Below, one piece after another: positions 15,778-24,218 of a stretch of DNA of 64,000 nt. How positions within the stretch are numbered: position 1 is the stretch's first letter; each line of letters starts with the position of its first letter. Source of the stretch: Roseomonas sp. OT10 (lineage in GTDB: Bacteria; Pseudomonadota; Alphaproteobacteria; Acetobacterales; Acetobacteraceae); the NCBI RefSeq assembly GCF_020991085.1, contig NZ_CP087719.1:3492001-3556000 (forward strand), given 5' to 3'. The notes beneath the pieces were generated by a model, which did not search any database, was not told the origin of the DNA, and saw nothing but the letters and a program-made list of their open reading frames with translations. The position numbers and the translations under genes are program-made.

Positions 15778-17295
15778 TCACGCGCCACCCGCCATCAGCA
15801 GGCCAAGGCGGTGCTCGTCCGCCTCGGCGGCGGGCAGTTCGCCGGTGATCCGGCCGCCGCACATGGCCAGGATGCGGTCCGACAGCGCCAGGATCTCGTC
15901 CAGCTCCACCGAGACCAGCAGCACCGCCTTGCCCGCCGCCCGGCAGGCGAGGAGGCGGCGGTGGATCGCCTCGATGCCGCCGATATCCACCCCGCGCGTC
16001 GGCTGGCCCACCAGCAGCACCTCCGGATCGCGCTCCATCTCGCGGGCCAGGATCAGCTTCTGCTGGTTGCCGCCGGAGAAGTTGGCCGAGCGCAGCCGCG
16101 GCGCCGGCGGCCGCACGTCGTAGTCGCGCATCAGCCGCTCCGCATGCGCCCCGATGCGCCCCGGGTCGAGCAGCCCGAGGCGCCGCCAGGCCGGGTCGTC
16201 CTGATAGCCGAGGATGGCGGAATCCTGCGCCGGGAAGTCCCGCACCAGCCCCAGCCGCAGCCGGTCCTCCGGCACATGCGCCAGGCGGCGGCGGCGGGCC
16301 AGGGCGGGGTCGTGGCGGCCGGGGAAGACCGTCTCGCCGCGCAGCCGGATGCTGCCCGCGGACGGGGCGCGCATGCCCGCCAGGGCTTCCAGCAGCTCGC
16401 TCTGCCCGTTGCCGGCGACGCCCGCGATGCCCAGCACCTCGCCCGCCCGCACCGAGAGCGACACGTCATGCACCCGTTCCACCCCGCCGGCATCGCGGAC
16501 GCACAGCCCCGCCACCTCCAGCAGGGCAGGGCCGGGGGCGGCGGCGGCGCGCGGCGCCGGCTCGGCGAGGCGGCGGCCGATCATCAGCGCACCCAGCTCG
16601 GCCGCCGAGGTCTCCGCCGTCTCGCGATGCGCCACCATCGCCCCGGCCCGCATCACCGAGACCCGGTCGGTCACCGCCATGATCTCGCGCAGCTTGTGGG
16701 TGATGAGCAGCACGGTCCGCCCCTGCTCCCGCAGGGCGCGCAGGACCCGGAACAGGTCGTCCGCCTCCTGCGGCGTCAGCACGCCCGTCGGCTCGTCCAG
16801 GATCAGCACCTCGGCGCCGCGCACCAGCGCCTTGAGGATCTCCACCCGCTGCTGCGCGCCCACCGGCAGCTCGCCCACCACCGCGTCGGGATCGACGGCC
16901 AGCCCGTAGTCGCGCGCCAGCCCCGCCAGGGCGGCCCGCATCCGGGCGGCGCCGCGGGCCAGCAGCGGCCCGCCCTCGGCCCCCAGCATCACGTTCTCCA
17001 GCACGGTGAAGGGCTCCACCAGCATGAAGTGCTGGTGCACCATGCCGATCCCCAGCCGGATGGCATCCCGGCTGTCGGCGATCCGCGCCGGCCGGCCGTC
17101 CAGCAGGATCTCCCCCGCATCGGCCTGGTAGAAGCCGTTCAGGATCGCCATCAGCGTGGACTTGCCGGCGCCGTTCTCGCCGATGATCCCGTGGATGCTG
17201 CCGCGCCGGACGGTAAGGTGGATGTCGCGGTTGGCGTGGACGGCGCCGAAGCGCTTGTCGATGCCGCGCAGCTCGATCGCGGGGGCGCCGGTCAT
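15778..17295 (-). CDS. Nucleoside-type ABC transporter ATP-binding protein, two ABC domains
   Basis: A 505-residue fused ATPase of the NupO/YufO (RbsA-like) type. Domain 1 has GENGAGKSTLM (Walker A), LPVGAQQRVEI in place of the usual signature and LILDEPTGVLTPQE (Walker B). Domain 2 has GVAGNGQSELLEAL as degenerate Walker A, NFSGGNQQKLIL as signature and LLVGQPTRGVDIGG as Walker B. Such asymmetric halves are normal in this family. ATG at 17295 starts MTGAPAIELRGIDKRF; the frame extends into repeat sequence upstream but that part is not conserved. It powers nucleoside uptake with the two permeases and the BMP receptor. Confidence 0.93.
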   Translation of the reverse strand: MTGAPAIELRGIDKRFGAVHANRDIHLTVRRGSIHGIIGENGAGKSTLMAILNGFYQADAGEILLDGRPARIADSRDAIRLGIGMVHQHFMLVEPFTVLENVMLGAEGGPLLARGAARMRAALAGLARDYGLAVDPDAVVGELPVGAQQRVEILKALVRGAEVLILDEPTGVLTPQEADDLFRVLRALREQGRTVLLITHKLREIMAVTDRVSVMRAGAMVAHRETAETSAAELGALMIGRRLAEPAPRAAAAPGPALLEVAGLCVRDAGGVERVHDVSLSVRAGEVLGIAGVAGNGQSELLEALAGMRAPSAGSIRLRGETVFPGRHDPALARRRRLAHVPEDRLRLGLVRDFPAQDSAILGYQDDPAWRRLGLLDPGRIGAHAERLMRDYDVRPPAPRLRSANFSGGNQQKLILAREMERDPEVLLVGQPTRGVDIGGIEAIHRRLLACRAAGKAVLLVSVELDEILALSDRILAMCGGRITGELPAAEADEHRLGLLMAGGA

Positions 17296-17653
17296 GCGCG
17301 GCACCGTCGGACGAGGGGAGGCTCTGCCTCCCCCTCGACCCCCTCCGCCGGGGGCGAGCCGGCCCCCGGACCGCGGCAGGAGTTTGGCGCTGTATGGCAT
17401 GGGTCAGCCCACGGGCCGAACCGGGCGGGCGAGCGGACAGGCAGCGCATAAAAATCCATGCCGGCATCGGGCCGGCGGCACCTATGGGCGCCGGAGGTCG
17501 ATGACCTCCGGCGAAGCGACCCCGTTGCAACCGCCCCGTGAAAGGGGGTCCCGGAGCTCTGCTCCTGGCGGATGGGGGGTACGGGGGGATCGACGCACGG
17601 CGTCGATGCCGAAGGCCGGCGGAGCCTCTCCCCCCGGGCCACCGGCGCCACCG
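17296..17653 (+). repeat. Intergenic element, subfamily 2 (copy E)
   Basis: The 358-bp spacer between the BMP receptor and its ATPase gene. It contains CCCCTCCGCCGGGGGCGAG, the 23-nt hairpin at 17490-17512 (perfect arms GCCGGAGGT/ACCTCCGGC) and GGTCCCGGAGCTCTGCTCC followed by a G-rich run. A small extra palindromic insert (GATCGACG...CGTCGATGC near 17588-17611) interrupts the third block. Orientation is antisense to the operon. No gene was found inside. Confidence 0.68.
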
Positions 17654-18652
17654 TCAGCCCGGGCAGCGGTTGTCCGACATGTAGTCGTGCACGCTGACGC
17701 GGCCGGCGATGATGTCCTGCCGCGCCTGATCCACCTTCGCCCGCATCTCGGCGGTGACGGCGGGCGCGTTGTTGTCGTCGAAGGCCAGGGCCACGCCGTC
17801 CTCGGGCAGGCCGAGGATGTTCACGCCGGGCTTCCAGGAGCCGGCGCGGGCGGCCTCCAGCGTGGTGCGGGTGGCGACGTCCAGGCGCTTGACCATGCTG
17901 GTCAGGACGCGGCCGGGGTGCAGGTGGTTCTGGTTGGAATCCACCCCGATGCCGTACTTGCTGGCATCCGCCGCCGCCTGGAGCACGCCGATGCCGGTGG
18001 CGCCGGCGGCATGGAACACCACGTCGGCGCCGCGCTCGATCTGCGAGCGGGCCAGCTCGCCGCCGCGCACCGGATCGTTCCAGGCGGTGGGCGTGGAGCC
18101 GGTCATGTTCTGCAGCACCTCGATCCGCGGGTTGGCGGCACGCGCCCCCTGGATGTAGCCGCAGGCGAACTTGCGGATCAGCGGGATGTCCATGCCGCCG
18201 ACGAAGCCGATCTTGCCGGTGGCGCTGCGCAGGGCGGCGAGCATGCCGGCGAGGTAGGAGCCCTGCTCCTCGCGGAACAGGATGGACTGGACGTTGGGGG
18301 CCTCGACCACCGCGTCGATGATGACGAAGCGCAGGGCGGGGAACTCCGCGGCGACGGTCTTCACCGCGCTGGCCTGGTTGAAGCCGACCGCGATGATCGG
18401 GCTGGCGCCGCGCCGGGCGAAGTTGCGCAGCGCCTGCTCGCGCTGGGTGTCGTTCTGCGGCTCGAACTCGCGGACCTCGATGCCGGTGGCGCGCTGGAAC
18501 TCCTGGCCGCCGGTATGGACGCCCTCGTTGAAGGACTTGTCGAACTTGCCGCCCATGTCGAAGACGATGGCGGGGGAAATGGTCCCTTGGGCCTTCGCGG
18601 TGGTGCCGAGGGCGAGCAGGGCGCAGAGCGCGAGGGCGAGCAGCCTGGGCAT
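17654..18652 (-). CDS. BMP-family nucleoside ABC transporter substrate-binding protein
   Basis: A 332-residue exported receptor starting at ATG 18652; upstream in-frame sequence is not protein-like. The leader MPRLLALALCALLALGTTA is cleaved near AKA-QG. The mature part has the Bmp/PnrA hallmarks: IVFDMGGKFDKSFNEGVHTG at its start, PIIAVGFNQA, KIGFVGGMDIPLIRKFACGY and VFHAAGATGIGVLQAA, then GVDSNQNHL. BMP receptors paired with this type of ATPase and permease bind purine or pyrimidine nucleosides. Genes downstream on the same strand encode the ATPase, both permeases and cytidine deaminase, so this is the first gene of the uptake operon. The leader is Sec-like or a short lipobox-less signal. 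Confidence 0.93.
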   Translation of the reverse strand: MPRLLALALCALLALGTTAKAQGTISPAIVFDMGGKFDKSFNEGVHTGGQEFQRATGIEVREFEPQNDTQREQALRNFARRGASPIIAVGFNQASAVKTVAAEFPALRFVIIDAVVEAPNVQSILFREEQGSYLAGMLAALRSATGKIGFVGGMDIPLIRKFACGYIQGARAANPRIEVLQNMTGSTPTAWNDPVRGGELARSQIERGADVVFHAAGATGIGVLQAAADASKYGIGVDSNQNHLHPGRVLTSMVKRLDVATRTTLEAARAGSWKPGVNILGLPEDGVALAFDDNNAPAVTAEMRAKVDQARQDIIAGRVSVHDYMSDNRCPG

Positions 18653-18786
18653 GCGGGGCCTTCCGGGAGGGTTCCGTCCGGCGCAAGGCTGGGGGCGGGG
18701 CCGGGCGCAAGTCAATGGCGGGACGACGCCGCACCCCGGGCTGGGGGCGGGGGCGACGCCGTCACCTTCCCGTGGGCCGGGCGCGT

Positions 18787-18810
18787 GGGTTGGGCCGTGC
18801 GGCCCGACCC
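18787..18810 (-). terminator. Hairpin downstream of the nucleotidase gene
   Basis: GGGTTGGGCC and GGCCCGACCC form a 10-bp stem (one G-U pair) with a four-base loop, 17 bases past the nucleotidase stop on the minus strand. There is no T-run, so it is terminator-like or mRNA-stabilising rather than a classical Rho-independent terminator. Confidence 0.4.
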
Positions 18811-18827
18811 AAGCTCCTGCTCGGGGT

Positions 18828-20783
18828 TCAGGGGAAGACCAGCCGGTATCGGGCGAAGCCGCCCTCCGCCGTGCCCATCGGCTCGGCGCGCAGCCCGCCC
18901 GGGGGCTGGCCGGTGGCACCGGGGCCGGTGACGAAGGTGGCGACCACCGAGGGCGGCAGCGGCACCAGCGACCAGTTGTTGTCGGCCGCCGGGCCGATGA
19001 CCTTCTCCTCGACGATGTAGCGCACCAGCACGTCGCGGTTCAGGTCGGGCGCGTCGATCACGATGGTCTTGCCGTCCGCGCCGGGGAAGCCGCCGCCGCC
19101 ACCCGCGCGGTAGTTGTTGGTGGCGACCAGGAACTCCTGCTTCGGGTCGATCGGCTGGCCCTGGAAGCGCAGGTCCACGATGCGATGGGAGTCGGGCGCC
19201 ACCAGCCTGCCGTCCAGGTCGTAGCGGGAGGGCTGCGTCACGTCGATGCGGTAGGTGACGCCGTCGATCACATCGAAATTGTAGGAGGGGAAGCGCGGAT
19301 CGATCAGCGGCTGCTCGGCGGTGGAGGCGGGGTCGATGCGGTTGAAGATTCCGGCCGAGCGCTCCAGCCATTCGCGCACCTGCGCCCCGGTGATCCGCAC
19401 GGCACGGACGGTGTTCGGATAGAGGTAGAGGTCCGCCACGTCCTTGATCGCCACGGGCCCGGGCTTCACGTCCGTGTAGTAGTCGGGCCCCGAACGCCCG
19501 CCCGCCTTGAAGGGTGCGGCGGCGGAGAGGATGGGCAGGCCGGCCAGCCCGGCGGCCTCAGCGATGGATTTGATGTACCAGATCTGCGCGTCGCTCACGA
19601 CCTGCACCGACGGGTCGTCGGCGATCAGCGCCCAGTAGCTGTTGATGGGCACCCGCGTCTCGCCCACCGGCTGGCGGACATAGGCCAGCGTCGCCGTGTG
19701 CTCCGCCTTCGCGGCCTCCAGCACGCCCTCCGTGGCGCCCACCTTCGCCACGATGCTGCGGTCCGGCTTGCGCTCGTAGATCGGGCGCGCCTCCACGGCG
19801 AAGTCGGCGACCTTCCAGGCCTCGCCCTGCCGCTCCAGCGTCAGGTCGATCACGCCGAGATGGCTGCCCCAGAAGCCCGCCATCACCGCCGGCACGCCGT
19901 GCAGCGTGCCTTTCTGCGCATCCACGCCGGGGATGTTGGCGAAGTCGCGGCCGGGGAAGACCAGGTGCTGGTGGCCGGTCATGATCGCGTCGATCCCCGG
20001 CACCTTCGCCAGGTAGAGCGCCGCGTTCTCCGCCCCCTTCTCCCCCTCGCCGCCGGCGATGCCGGAATGGCACAGCGCCACCACCAGGTCCGACTGCGCG
20101 CGCAGCGCCGGCAGGTGTTGCCGCGCCGCCTCGACGATGTCGATCGTGGTGACCTTGCCCTCCAGGTTCGCCTTGTCCCACAGCAGGATCTGCGGCGGGA
20201 CGAAGCCGATCACGCCGATCCGCAGGTTGTGCTTCGCGCCCGCCTCGTCCGTCACCTCGCGGGTGAAGACCCGGGTCGGATCGATCAGCGGCGTGCCGTC
20301 GGGCCTGAGGACATTCGCGCAGACGGAGGGGAAGTTCTGCCCGGCCAGGGAGGTGGCGAGGTAGTCCAGCCCGTAGTTGAACTCGTGGTTGCCCAGCGTG
20401 CCGCAGACATAGCCCAGCGTGTTCATCGCCGCGATCACCGGGTGCACCTGCCCGGGCTTCAGCCCGTGCGAATAGGCCATGTAGTCGCCCATCGGGCTGC
20501 CCTGGATCACGTCGCCATTGTCGAAGAGCAGGGTGTTGGGCACCTCCGCCCGGGCGGCGGCGATCAGGGTGGCGGTCTTGGCCAGCCCCACCGTGTCGTC
20601 GGCCCGGTCGCGGTAGTAGTCGTAGGGGAAGACGTTGACGTGCAGGTCCGTCGTCTCCAGCAGCCGCAGCCTCAGCCGCGGCGCCGCCTGGGCGCGGGGC
20701 CCCTGCCCCGTCGGCAGGCCGGCCGCGGGGACCGCCACGCCGGCCAGGAGGAGGGAGCGGCGGGAGAGCAGGATGCGCGTCAT
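18828..20783 (-). CDS. cpdB: 2',3'-cyclic-nucleotide 2'-phosphodiesterase/3'-nucleotidase
   Basis: A 651-residue exported bifunctional enzyme. The calcineurin-type metallophosphatase domain shows ETTDLHVNVFPYDYYRD, NGDVIQGSPMGDYMA, GNHEFNYGLDYL and GHQHLVFPG; the C-terminal 5'-nucleotidase domain includes NSYWALIADDPSVQVVSDAQ, NNYRAGGGGGFPG and a final segment typical of CpdB. The start is ATG 20783, giving a Tat-like leader (LLSRRSLLLAG) cleaved near AQAA; ATG 20801 is an alternative. It converts 2',3'-cyclic nucleotides to 3'-nucleotides and then to nucleosides in the periplasm. The BMP nucleoside importer operon follows on the same strand, which fits a scavenging pathway. Confidence 0.93.
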   Translation of the reverse strand: MTRILLSRRSLLLAGVAVPAAGLPTGQGPRAQAAPRLRLRLLETTDLHVNVFPYDYYRDRADDTVGLAKTATLIAAARAEVPNTLLFDNGDVIQGSPMGDYMAYSHGLKPGQVHPVIAAMNTLGYVCGTLGNHEFNYGLDYLATSLAGQNFPSVCANVLRPDGTPLIDPTRVFTREVTDEAGAKHNLRIGVIGFVPPQILLWDKANLEGKVTTIDIVEAARQHLPALRAQSDLVVALCHSGIAGGEGEKGAENAALYLAKVPGIDAIMTGHQHLVFPGRDFANIPGVDAQKGTLHGVPAVMAGFWGSHLGVIDLTLERQGEAWKVADFAVEARPIYERKPDRSIVAKVGATEGVLEAAKAEHTATLAYVRQPVGETRVPINSYWALIADDPSVQVVSDAQIWYIKSIAEAAGLAGLPILSAAAPFKAGGRSGPDYYTDVKPGPVAIKDVADLYLYPNTVRAVRITGAQVREWLERSAGIFNRIDPASTAEQPLIDPRFPSYNFDVIDGVTYRIDVTQPSRYDLDGRLVAPDSHRIVDLRFQGQPIDPKQEFLVATNNYRAGGGGGFPGADGKTIVIDAPDLNRDVLVRYIVEEKVIGPAADNNWSLVPLPPSVVATFVTGPGATGQPPGGLRAEPMGTAEGGFARYRLVFP

Positions 20784-20953
20784 CGTGGCCTGCGGTTCCA
20801 TGGGATGGACCGCATCCTCGGGCGGCCCGGGTGGCGGAAGCAATCCCGCCCGGGAGGTTGCCGGAAGAAATCCTGCATCCCGGGCAGCCCCGAGACACGA
20901 TGGTGAAACCCGGCCTGTGGACCAGCCCGTTCGTGCCGCCTAGAAAAGGAGAC

Positions 20954-22138
20954 ATGACTCGCCGCCCCCAGGCCCCGGACCCGGACCCTATCCTGATCAC
21001 CGAGACGGAGGTTCTGGCCGAGCTTTGTGCCCGGCTGCGGCAGGAAGCCTTCGTCACCGTCGATACCGAGTTCATGCGGGAGCGGACCTACTGGCCCGAG
21101 CTCTGCGTCGTGCAGCTGGGCGGGGAGAACGACGTCGCCGTGGTGGATGCCATGGCGCCCGGGCTGGACCTGGCCCCGCTCGGCGAGCTGCTGGCGGACA
21201 CGGCGGTGATGAAGGTGCTGCACGCCGCCCGGCAGGACGTGGAGATCTTCCTCCTCCGCTTCGGCGATACGCCGAGGCCGATGTTCGACACCCAGATCGC
21301 CGCGATGGTGGCCGGGTTCGGCGACCAGGCCTCCTATGACAGCCTCGTCCGCGCCCTGGCCGGGGCGCAGATCGACAAGGCCCACCGCTTCAGCGACTGG
21401 GCCGCGCGCCCCCTCTCCCCGGCCCAGATCGCCTACGCCGCCGCCGACGTGACGCATCTGCGCCGCGTCTATCTCGGCCTGAAGCGCCGGCTGGAGCAGG
21501 AGGGGCGGATGGACTGGGTGGCCGAGGAGATGTCCGCCCTGACCGACCCCTCCGCCTACCGTGTCGATCCGGACACGGTCTGGGAGAGGCTGCGCCCGCG
21601 CACCAGCAACCGCCGCTTCCTCGCCGCCCTGCGCGCCGCCGCCGCCTGGCGGGAGCGGGAGGCGCAGCGCGTCAACGTCCCGCGCCAGCGCCTGGTGCGC
21701 GACGAATCCCTGCTGGAGATCGCCGCCACCATGCCGCAGGACGCCGCCGCCCTGGCCCGCGCCCGCGGCGTCAGCGAAGGCTTCGCGCGCGGCAAGTCCG
21801 GCACCGGGCTCATCGCCGCCCTGGCCGAGGCGCGGAACCTGCCGGACGGCGCGCTGCCGGAGCTGCCGCGCGAGCGGGCCGGGCCGCAGGCCTCGCCCGC
21901 CCTGGTCGCGCTGCTCAAGGTGCTGCTGGCGGCAAAGGCAGAGGAACATGGCGTCGCCCCGAAGCTGCTGGCCAACAGCGAGGACCTCGACCGGCTGGCG
22001 GCCGAGGCCACGCCCGACCTGCCCGTGCTGCACGGCTGGCGTCGCCGCGTCTTCGGCGAGGACGCCCTGGCCCTGCGCTCCGGCCGGCTCGCCCTCGGGG
22101 TGGACGGCAAGCGCGTGCGCCTGATCCCGGCGGGCTGA
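20954..22138 (+). CDS. rnd: Ribonuclease D
   Basis: A 394-residue 3'-5' exoribonuclease. The DEDD-y nuclease domain is visible: VTVDTEFMRERTYWPELCV (Asp and Glu), KVLHAARQDVEIFLL (Asp) and AYAAADVTHLRRVY (Tyr and Asp). HRDC-like helical repeats follow, e.g. NVPRQRLVRDESLLEIA and SPALVALLKVLLAAKAEEH. The ATG at 20954 has an excellent AAAGGAG seven bases before it, so longer frames starting upstream are rejected. RNase D trims tRNA and other stable RNA 3' ends. It is divergent from cpdB and convergent with ppx. Confidence 0.95.
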   Translation: MTRRPQAPDPDPILITETEVLAELCARLRQEAFVTVDTEFMRERTYWPELCVVQLGGENDVAVVDAMAPGLDLAPLGELLADTAVMKVLHAARQDVEIFLLRFGDTPRPMFDTQIAAMVAGFGDQASYDSLVRALAGAQIDKAHRFSDWAARPLSPAQIAYAAADVTHLRRVYLGLKRRLEQEGRMDWVAEEMSALTDPSAYRVDPDTVWERLRPRTSNRRFLAALRAAAAWREREAQRVNVPRQRLVRDESLLEIAATMPQDAAALARARGVSEGFARGKSGTGLIAALAEARNLPDGALPELPRERAGPQASPALVALLKVLLAAKAEEHGVAPKLLANSEDLDRLAAEATPDLPVLHGWRRRVFGEDALALRSGRLALGVDGKRVRLIPAG

Positions 22139-22206
22139 CACCCCATCCCGCCGACCGTCGCGGGTGGCCTGGCACCGCGTGCCGCACCCCTGCCGGACAA
22201 GGACCC

Positions 22207-22250
22207 AAAAACCGGCCCACCACGCCGATGGCGGGGCCCTCCCGGCCGGT
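22207..22250 (-). terminator. Terminator-like hairpin (minus strand)
   Basis: ACCGGCC (22211-22217) and GGCCGGT (22244-22250) form a stem; read on the minus strand it is followed by a TTTTT run (22207-22211). It could end leftward transcripts arriving from the ppx side, and it lies between rnd and element copy F. The loop is long (26 nt) and GC-rich, so confidence is moderate. Confidence 0.4.
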
Positions 22251-22275
22251 CATCGGGACACACCTGCCCGGATCA

Positions 22276-22677
22276 TACGCGCGGCGTGATGCGTTGACGT
22301 CTGCCGGACTGGTGCCCGTGGCCCGGGGGCAAGGCTCCGCCTCGCCCCCGATACCCCCACTCCGCCAGGACCCTGCGGGCCCTGGACCCGATCGGCGCTG
22401 CCGCGGGACAGCCTGCGACGGGGTCGCGGCGCCGAGGAGCCATGCTCCTCGGCGGGTACGGCCGCAGCACTCCCTGACGCCTACGAAGTTCTTATGGAGT
22501 CCCGCCTGTCCGCGCCCTCCCTGGGATCAGCCCGGAGGCTGACGGCAGCCGCGTAGAGCCAGACTCTCAGCGGGGTCCGGGGCCCGCTTGTGGCCCCGGC
22601 AGGGAGGGTCTGGGAGGGGACGGCGGCCCCTCCCGGTCCACCGCCGGGCCACCGGGCGCGACATCCCGCCGCCCGGA
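22276..22677 (-). mobile_element. MITE-like element, subfamily 1, copy F
   Basis: A 402-bp element between the convergent rnd and ppx genes. The ends are TACGCGCGGCGTGATG and, inverted, TCCGGGCGGCGGGATG. It is flanked on both sides by TCA (22273-22275 and 22678-22680); the right one is the complement of the ppx stop codon. The 23-nt hairpin is at 22431-22453 (perfect arms GCCGAGGAG/CTCCTCGGC). The blocks run in reverse relative to copies B, G, I and J. No transposase gene is present. Confidence 0.8.
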
Positions 22678-24216
22678 TCAGCCCGGGACTGGTGCGCCTT
22701 CCAGCACGGCCTTGAAGCCCAGAGCCAAGGCCAGTCCTTCCAGCCGGCGCTGTGCGCCCTCGCCGGCGAAGAGGCCCGAGCCAGGGGCCATATGCAGCCT
22801 CAGCACGCCGTCTCCGACCGCCAGGGAGGCGGCGGACAGCAGTGCCGGCGTACCGCCCGACAGGGTATAGGCCAAGCGCAGCGCCGCCCCCAGGATCTCC
22901 GCCCGGCGCAGTTCCGCCGCCCCCAGCAGGGGGCGGATCGTCGCGACCGTCGCCTCGTCCGGCGCGGATTCGTAGCGCAGCGCGACGGTCAGGGCGAGGA
23001 AGGCGCGGGCATGGTGGTCGAGGCCCACGCCGGGCTGCCGGAGCACGCGCAGGAAGGCCTGCTCGGCCCGGTAGTCGGGGTGGTCGTGGCTGCCGACGTC
23101 GGACAGCCAGCATGCCGCCTCGCGCAGCCCCCGCTCCTCCTCCGTCTCGTCGGGAAAGAGCGGCGCCGTCCAGCCGGCCAGCATCCGCGGCATCCCCAGG
23201 TCGCGGGAGAAGCGGGTGGCCAGGTCGCAGCTGGCGGTCAGCAGGGGGTCCGCCGCGCGCATCTGCGGCGACAGGCGGCGGCTGTACCAGCCCTCGCGCA
23301 GGCCGTTGGCGCTGAACACCACCCGCGCCGCGCCGGTCGCCCGCAGCAGCCGGCGCAGCGCGACGGCGGCGAAGGGCAGGTCGGCCACGCGCTTGGCTGG
23401 CGCGCCCGGCAGCTTCTCCAGCGCCGCGCGCTTGGCGTTGATCAGCACGGCGCAGAGGTCCCGCGCCTCCTCCCGGCGCAGCACGTAGTGATGCACGATG
23501 GAGAGCGGGTAGCGCGTCTGCGCCATGTGGATCCTGGCCATGGAGCGCCAGGCGCCGCCGACGAGGTAGAGGTCGCGATCCTTGCCACGCGCCAGCCAGG
23601 GCAGGGTGGCCAGGTCGGCCTCGGCGATGGCGCGGGCCCGCACCGGGTCGCCGCCGGCCCGCTCGCCCAGCCGGATCACGCCGAGGGACAGGCTCGCCGC
23701 CTCCCCCGCCCTGCCGGCGGAGAGGTCGACCACCTCCAGCGAGCCGCCGCCCAGATCGCCCAGGATGCCGTCCGCGCGGGGAAAGCCGAGGAGCACGCCA
23801 TCCGCCGAGAGGCGTGCCTCCGCCTCGCCGCTGAGGATGGTCAGCGGCACGCCGGGCATGCGCGCGCGCACCGCCTCGGCGAAGGCGGGGCCGTTGGAGG
23901 CGTCGCGCATGGCGGCGGTGGCCATGATCTCCAGCGGCGCGGCGTGCATCGCCTCCGCCACCGCGCGGTAGCGGTCGAGGATGGTCAGCGCCTGGGCCAC
24001 CGCCTCCTCGTTCAGCCGGCCGGTCGTCTCCAGCCCGCGCCCGAGGCCCAGCACCGCCTTCTCGTTGAAGATGGCCTGGGGGTTGCGCCCGCGCCCCTCG
24101 AAGACGACGAGGCGCACGGAGTTGGAGCCCAGGTCCACCACGCCGCAGCGCGGCGGCGGCACGGCCCCGGCCCCGCCCTCCGGGGGCAGGCCGGAGGTCA
24201 GGGTATCCGGCGCCAC
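22678..24216 (-). CDS. ppx: Ppx/GppA-type exopolyphosphatase
   Basis: About 512 residues. The ASKHA phosphatase fold is shown by CGVVDLGSNSVRLVVFEG (first phosphate loop), SGEAEARLS and LGDLGGGSLEVVDLSAG (second loop), then a C-terminal HD-like helical region with SDVGSHDHPDYRAEQAF. It removes terminal phosphate from polyphosphate and may act on pppGpp. The start lies at the ppk stop: GTG 24216 has AGGA six bases before it, and TTG 24222 would overlap the ppk TGA. Translation is therefore coupled to ppk1, whose product it degrades. The stop codon forms one flank of element F. Confidence 0.93.
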   Translation of the reverse strand: MAPDTLTSGLPPEGGAGAVPPPRCGVVDLGSNSVRLVVFEGRGRNPQAIFNEKAVLGLGRGLETTGRLNEEAVAQALTILDRYRAVAEAMHAAPLEIMATAAMRDASNGPAFAEAVRARMPGVPLTILSGEAEARLSADGVLLGFPRADGILGDLGGGSLEVVDLSAGRAGEAASLSLGVIRLGERAGGDPVRARAIAEADLATLPWLARGKDRDLYLVGGAWRSMARIHMAQTRYPLSIVHHYVLRREEARDLCAVLINAKRAALEKLPGAPAKRVADLPFAAVALRRLLRATGAARVVFSANGLREGWYSRRLSPQMRAADPLLTASCDLATRFSRDLGMPRMLAGWTAPLFPDETEEERGLREAACWLSDVGSHDHPDYRAEQAFLRVLRQPGVGLDHHARAFLALTVALRYESAPDEATVATIRPLLGAAELRRAEILGAALRLAYTLSGGTPALLSAASLAVGDGVLRLHMAPGSGLFAGEGAQRRLEGLALALGFKAVLEGAPVPG

Positions 24217-24218
24217 GC

